Source: Petrolisthes cinctipes (lineage: Eukaryota; Arthropoda; Malacostraca; Decapoda; Porcellanidae). Taken from it: a stretch of DNA of 64,000 bases. The DNA is taken from positions 3,472,001-3,536,000 of the forward strand of contig JAWQEG010000710.1 of the NCBI GenBank assembly GCA_033782935.1, read 5' to 3'. Shown here piece after piece: positions 63,301-64,000 of this stretch (position 1 is its first letter; every line of letters starts with the position of its first letter). A model generated the notes under the pieces. That model worked only from the letters and a program-made list of their open reading frames with translations. It did no database searches and was not told the origin of the DNA. Both the position numbers and the translations under genes were made by a program.

Positions 63301-64000
63301 AATGCTAAAAATCGATATTTTTAGTGTCCAAAGTCGATATATGCATGCGTCTCCTGTACCCGTTTATATCTCATATTCAGGCTCAAAACACCCGAAAATT
63401 CGATATTTTTGGGTCCCAGAAGCGATCTGTACATGCCTACTCAGTGCTAGAATATTTTCAAAATATAGGCACAAAACAGGCTAAAAATCGATATTTTAGG
63501 TGCCCAAAGTCAATATCTCAAATTCAGGCCCAAAACACCCAAAAATTCCATATTTTGGGGTCCCAGAAGCGATCTGTACATGACTACTCCTAGTTAGAAT
63601 GTTTTCAAGATACAGACCCGAAACATGCTCAAAATCGATATTTTAGGTGCCAAAAAGTCGATATGTGCATGCATCTTCTTTACCCGTTTATATCTCAAAT
63701 TCAGGCTCAAAACACCCGAAAATTCGATATTTTGGGGTCCCAGAAGCGATCTCTACATGCCTACTCAGTGCTAGAATATTTTCAAAATATAGGCACAAAA
63801 CATGCTAAAAATCGATATTTTAGGTGCCCAAAGTCAATATCTCAAATTCAGACTCAAAACACCCGAAAATTCGATATTTTGCGGTCCCAAAAGCGATCTG
63901 TACTTGCCTACTCCGTGATAGAGTATTTTCAAAATACAGGCCCAAAACAACTTTAAAATCGATATTTTAGGTAACCAATGTCAATATGTGTATTCATCTT
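60387..64000. repeat. Terminal mixed segment, with a 492/500-bp trimer duplication
   Basis: Lengths from 60387: 177, 176, 177, 158, 176, 147, 169, 176, 147, 177, 176, 176, 147, 177, 176, 175, 158, 176, 147, 177, 147. The trimer at 61251-61743 (147, 169, 176) and that at 61743-62243 (147, 177, 176) are homologous (CAATATCTCAAATTC, GATCCTTTAGG, CCGTGATAGAG, GGTAACCAATG or TGTAACCAATG). The 169-bp member lost 8 bp in CCGTGTTTTCAATATAC. The array runs off the window edge. Confidence 0.77.

Larger units (their letters stand above)
1..64000. repeat. Satellite DNA array, ~176-bp monomer family, spanning the window
   Basis: Seen: the window is filled edge to edge by one tandem repeat family. The anchor hexamer TGTACA (or a one-base variant) recurs from 31 to 63899 with spacings almost always 176, 177, 147 or 158 bp, giving 384 complete monomers by hand count. 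All copies lie in the same orientation. Each carries the blocks AAAACATGCT, ATCGATATTTTAGGTG, GTCGATATGTGCATGCATC, CCCGTTTATATCTCAAATTC, ATTCGATATTTTGGGGTCCC and AGAAGCGATCTGTACATG. No spacer, transposon remnant or gene interrupts the array. Known: arrays of 150-180 bp monomers with higher-order organisation are typical of centromeric or heterochromatic satellites in plants and animals. Inference: this is such a satellite. I do not recognise the family, and sequence alone cannot prove centromere function. Confidence 0.97.

Noticed and set aside
1..64000. CRISPR array
   Set aside because: Repeats are contiguous 147-177 bp units with no unique spacers, and no cas genes are present.
1..64000. 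Tandem protein-repeat gene or multigene family
   Set aside because: Unit lengths of 176 and 158 bp are not multiples of three, indels ignore frame, and substitutions show no codon-position pattern by eye.
1..64000. Identification with a known satellite (human alpha satellite, Arabidopsis 178-bp, rice CentO)
   Set aside because: The monomer consensus does not resemble any of these as I know them; the similar length alone is not evidence.
1..64000. tRNA, rRNA or other structured RNA genes
   Set aside because: No tRNA A/B boxes with a cloverleaf and no rRNA-like stretch; the only palindromes are the short dyads repeated in every monomer.

Overview
The whole 64 kb window is one uninterrupted eukaryotic satellite DNA array. 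I found no protein-coding gene, RNA gene, transposon, CRISPR array or unique-sequence island. Every base belongs to a head-to-tail repeat, always in the same orientation. Using the near-invariant TGTACA hexamer as an anchor (first copy at 31, last at 63899), I counted by hand 384 complete monomers, mean about 166 bp. The consensus is about 39% GC.

The full monomer is 176 bp and is itself two collinear 88-bp half-units, A and B, about 68% identical by hand alignment. Four length classes make up nearly the whole array. These are 176 bp (full), 177 bp (one extra A before the GTCGATAT box), 147 bp (29 bp lost from half A between two ATAT direct repeats) and 158 bp (22 bp of half B replaced by 4 bp). 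The order of these classes gives a barcode that exposes higher-order repeats (HORs).

Layout. 1-3.8 kb: mixed monomers with a 690-bp block repeated 1657 bp apart. 3.8-6.2 kb: a 7-monomer 1206-bp HOR, two copies. 6.2-10.75 kb: mixed. 10.75-21.8 kb: a domain rich in 147-bp monomers, built from 3-, 4-, 5- and 9-monomer HORs (470, 647, 835, 1441 bp). 21.8-25.3 kb: mixed. 25.3-28.4 kb: a 10-monomer 1688-bp HOR. 29.7-34.9 kb: a 13-monomer 2140-bp HOR, about 2.4 nearly identical copies. 36.3-46.5 kb: two giant copies of a 32/29-monomer unit (5344 and 4839 bp) that differ mainly by a 511-bp, three-monomer block. 46.5-64 kb: shuffled modules of 1465, 851, 835, 500 and 324 bp.

The organism is a eukaryote with large homogenised satellite blocks, compatible with a centromeric or pericentromeric/heterochromatic location in a plant or animal. 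I do not recognise the monomer as a named satellite family, so neither species nor centromere function can be assigned from sequence alone. The most interesting signals are structural: a 15-bp dyad with apparent compensatory changes between monomer lineages, a conserved alternating purine-pyrimidine tract, A/T tracts phased at 10.5 bp, and two major deletion classes that each remove one of these elements. Apparent reading frames of up to about 270 codons are by-products of the repeat: the 147- and 177-bp classes are multiples of three.
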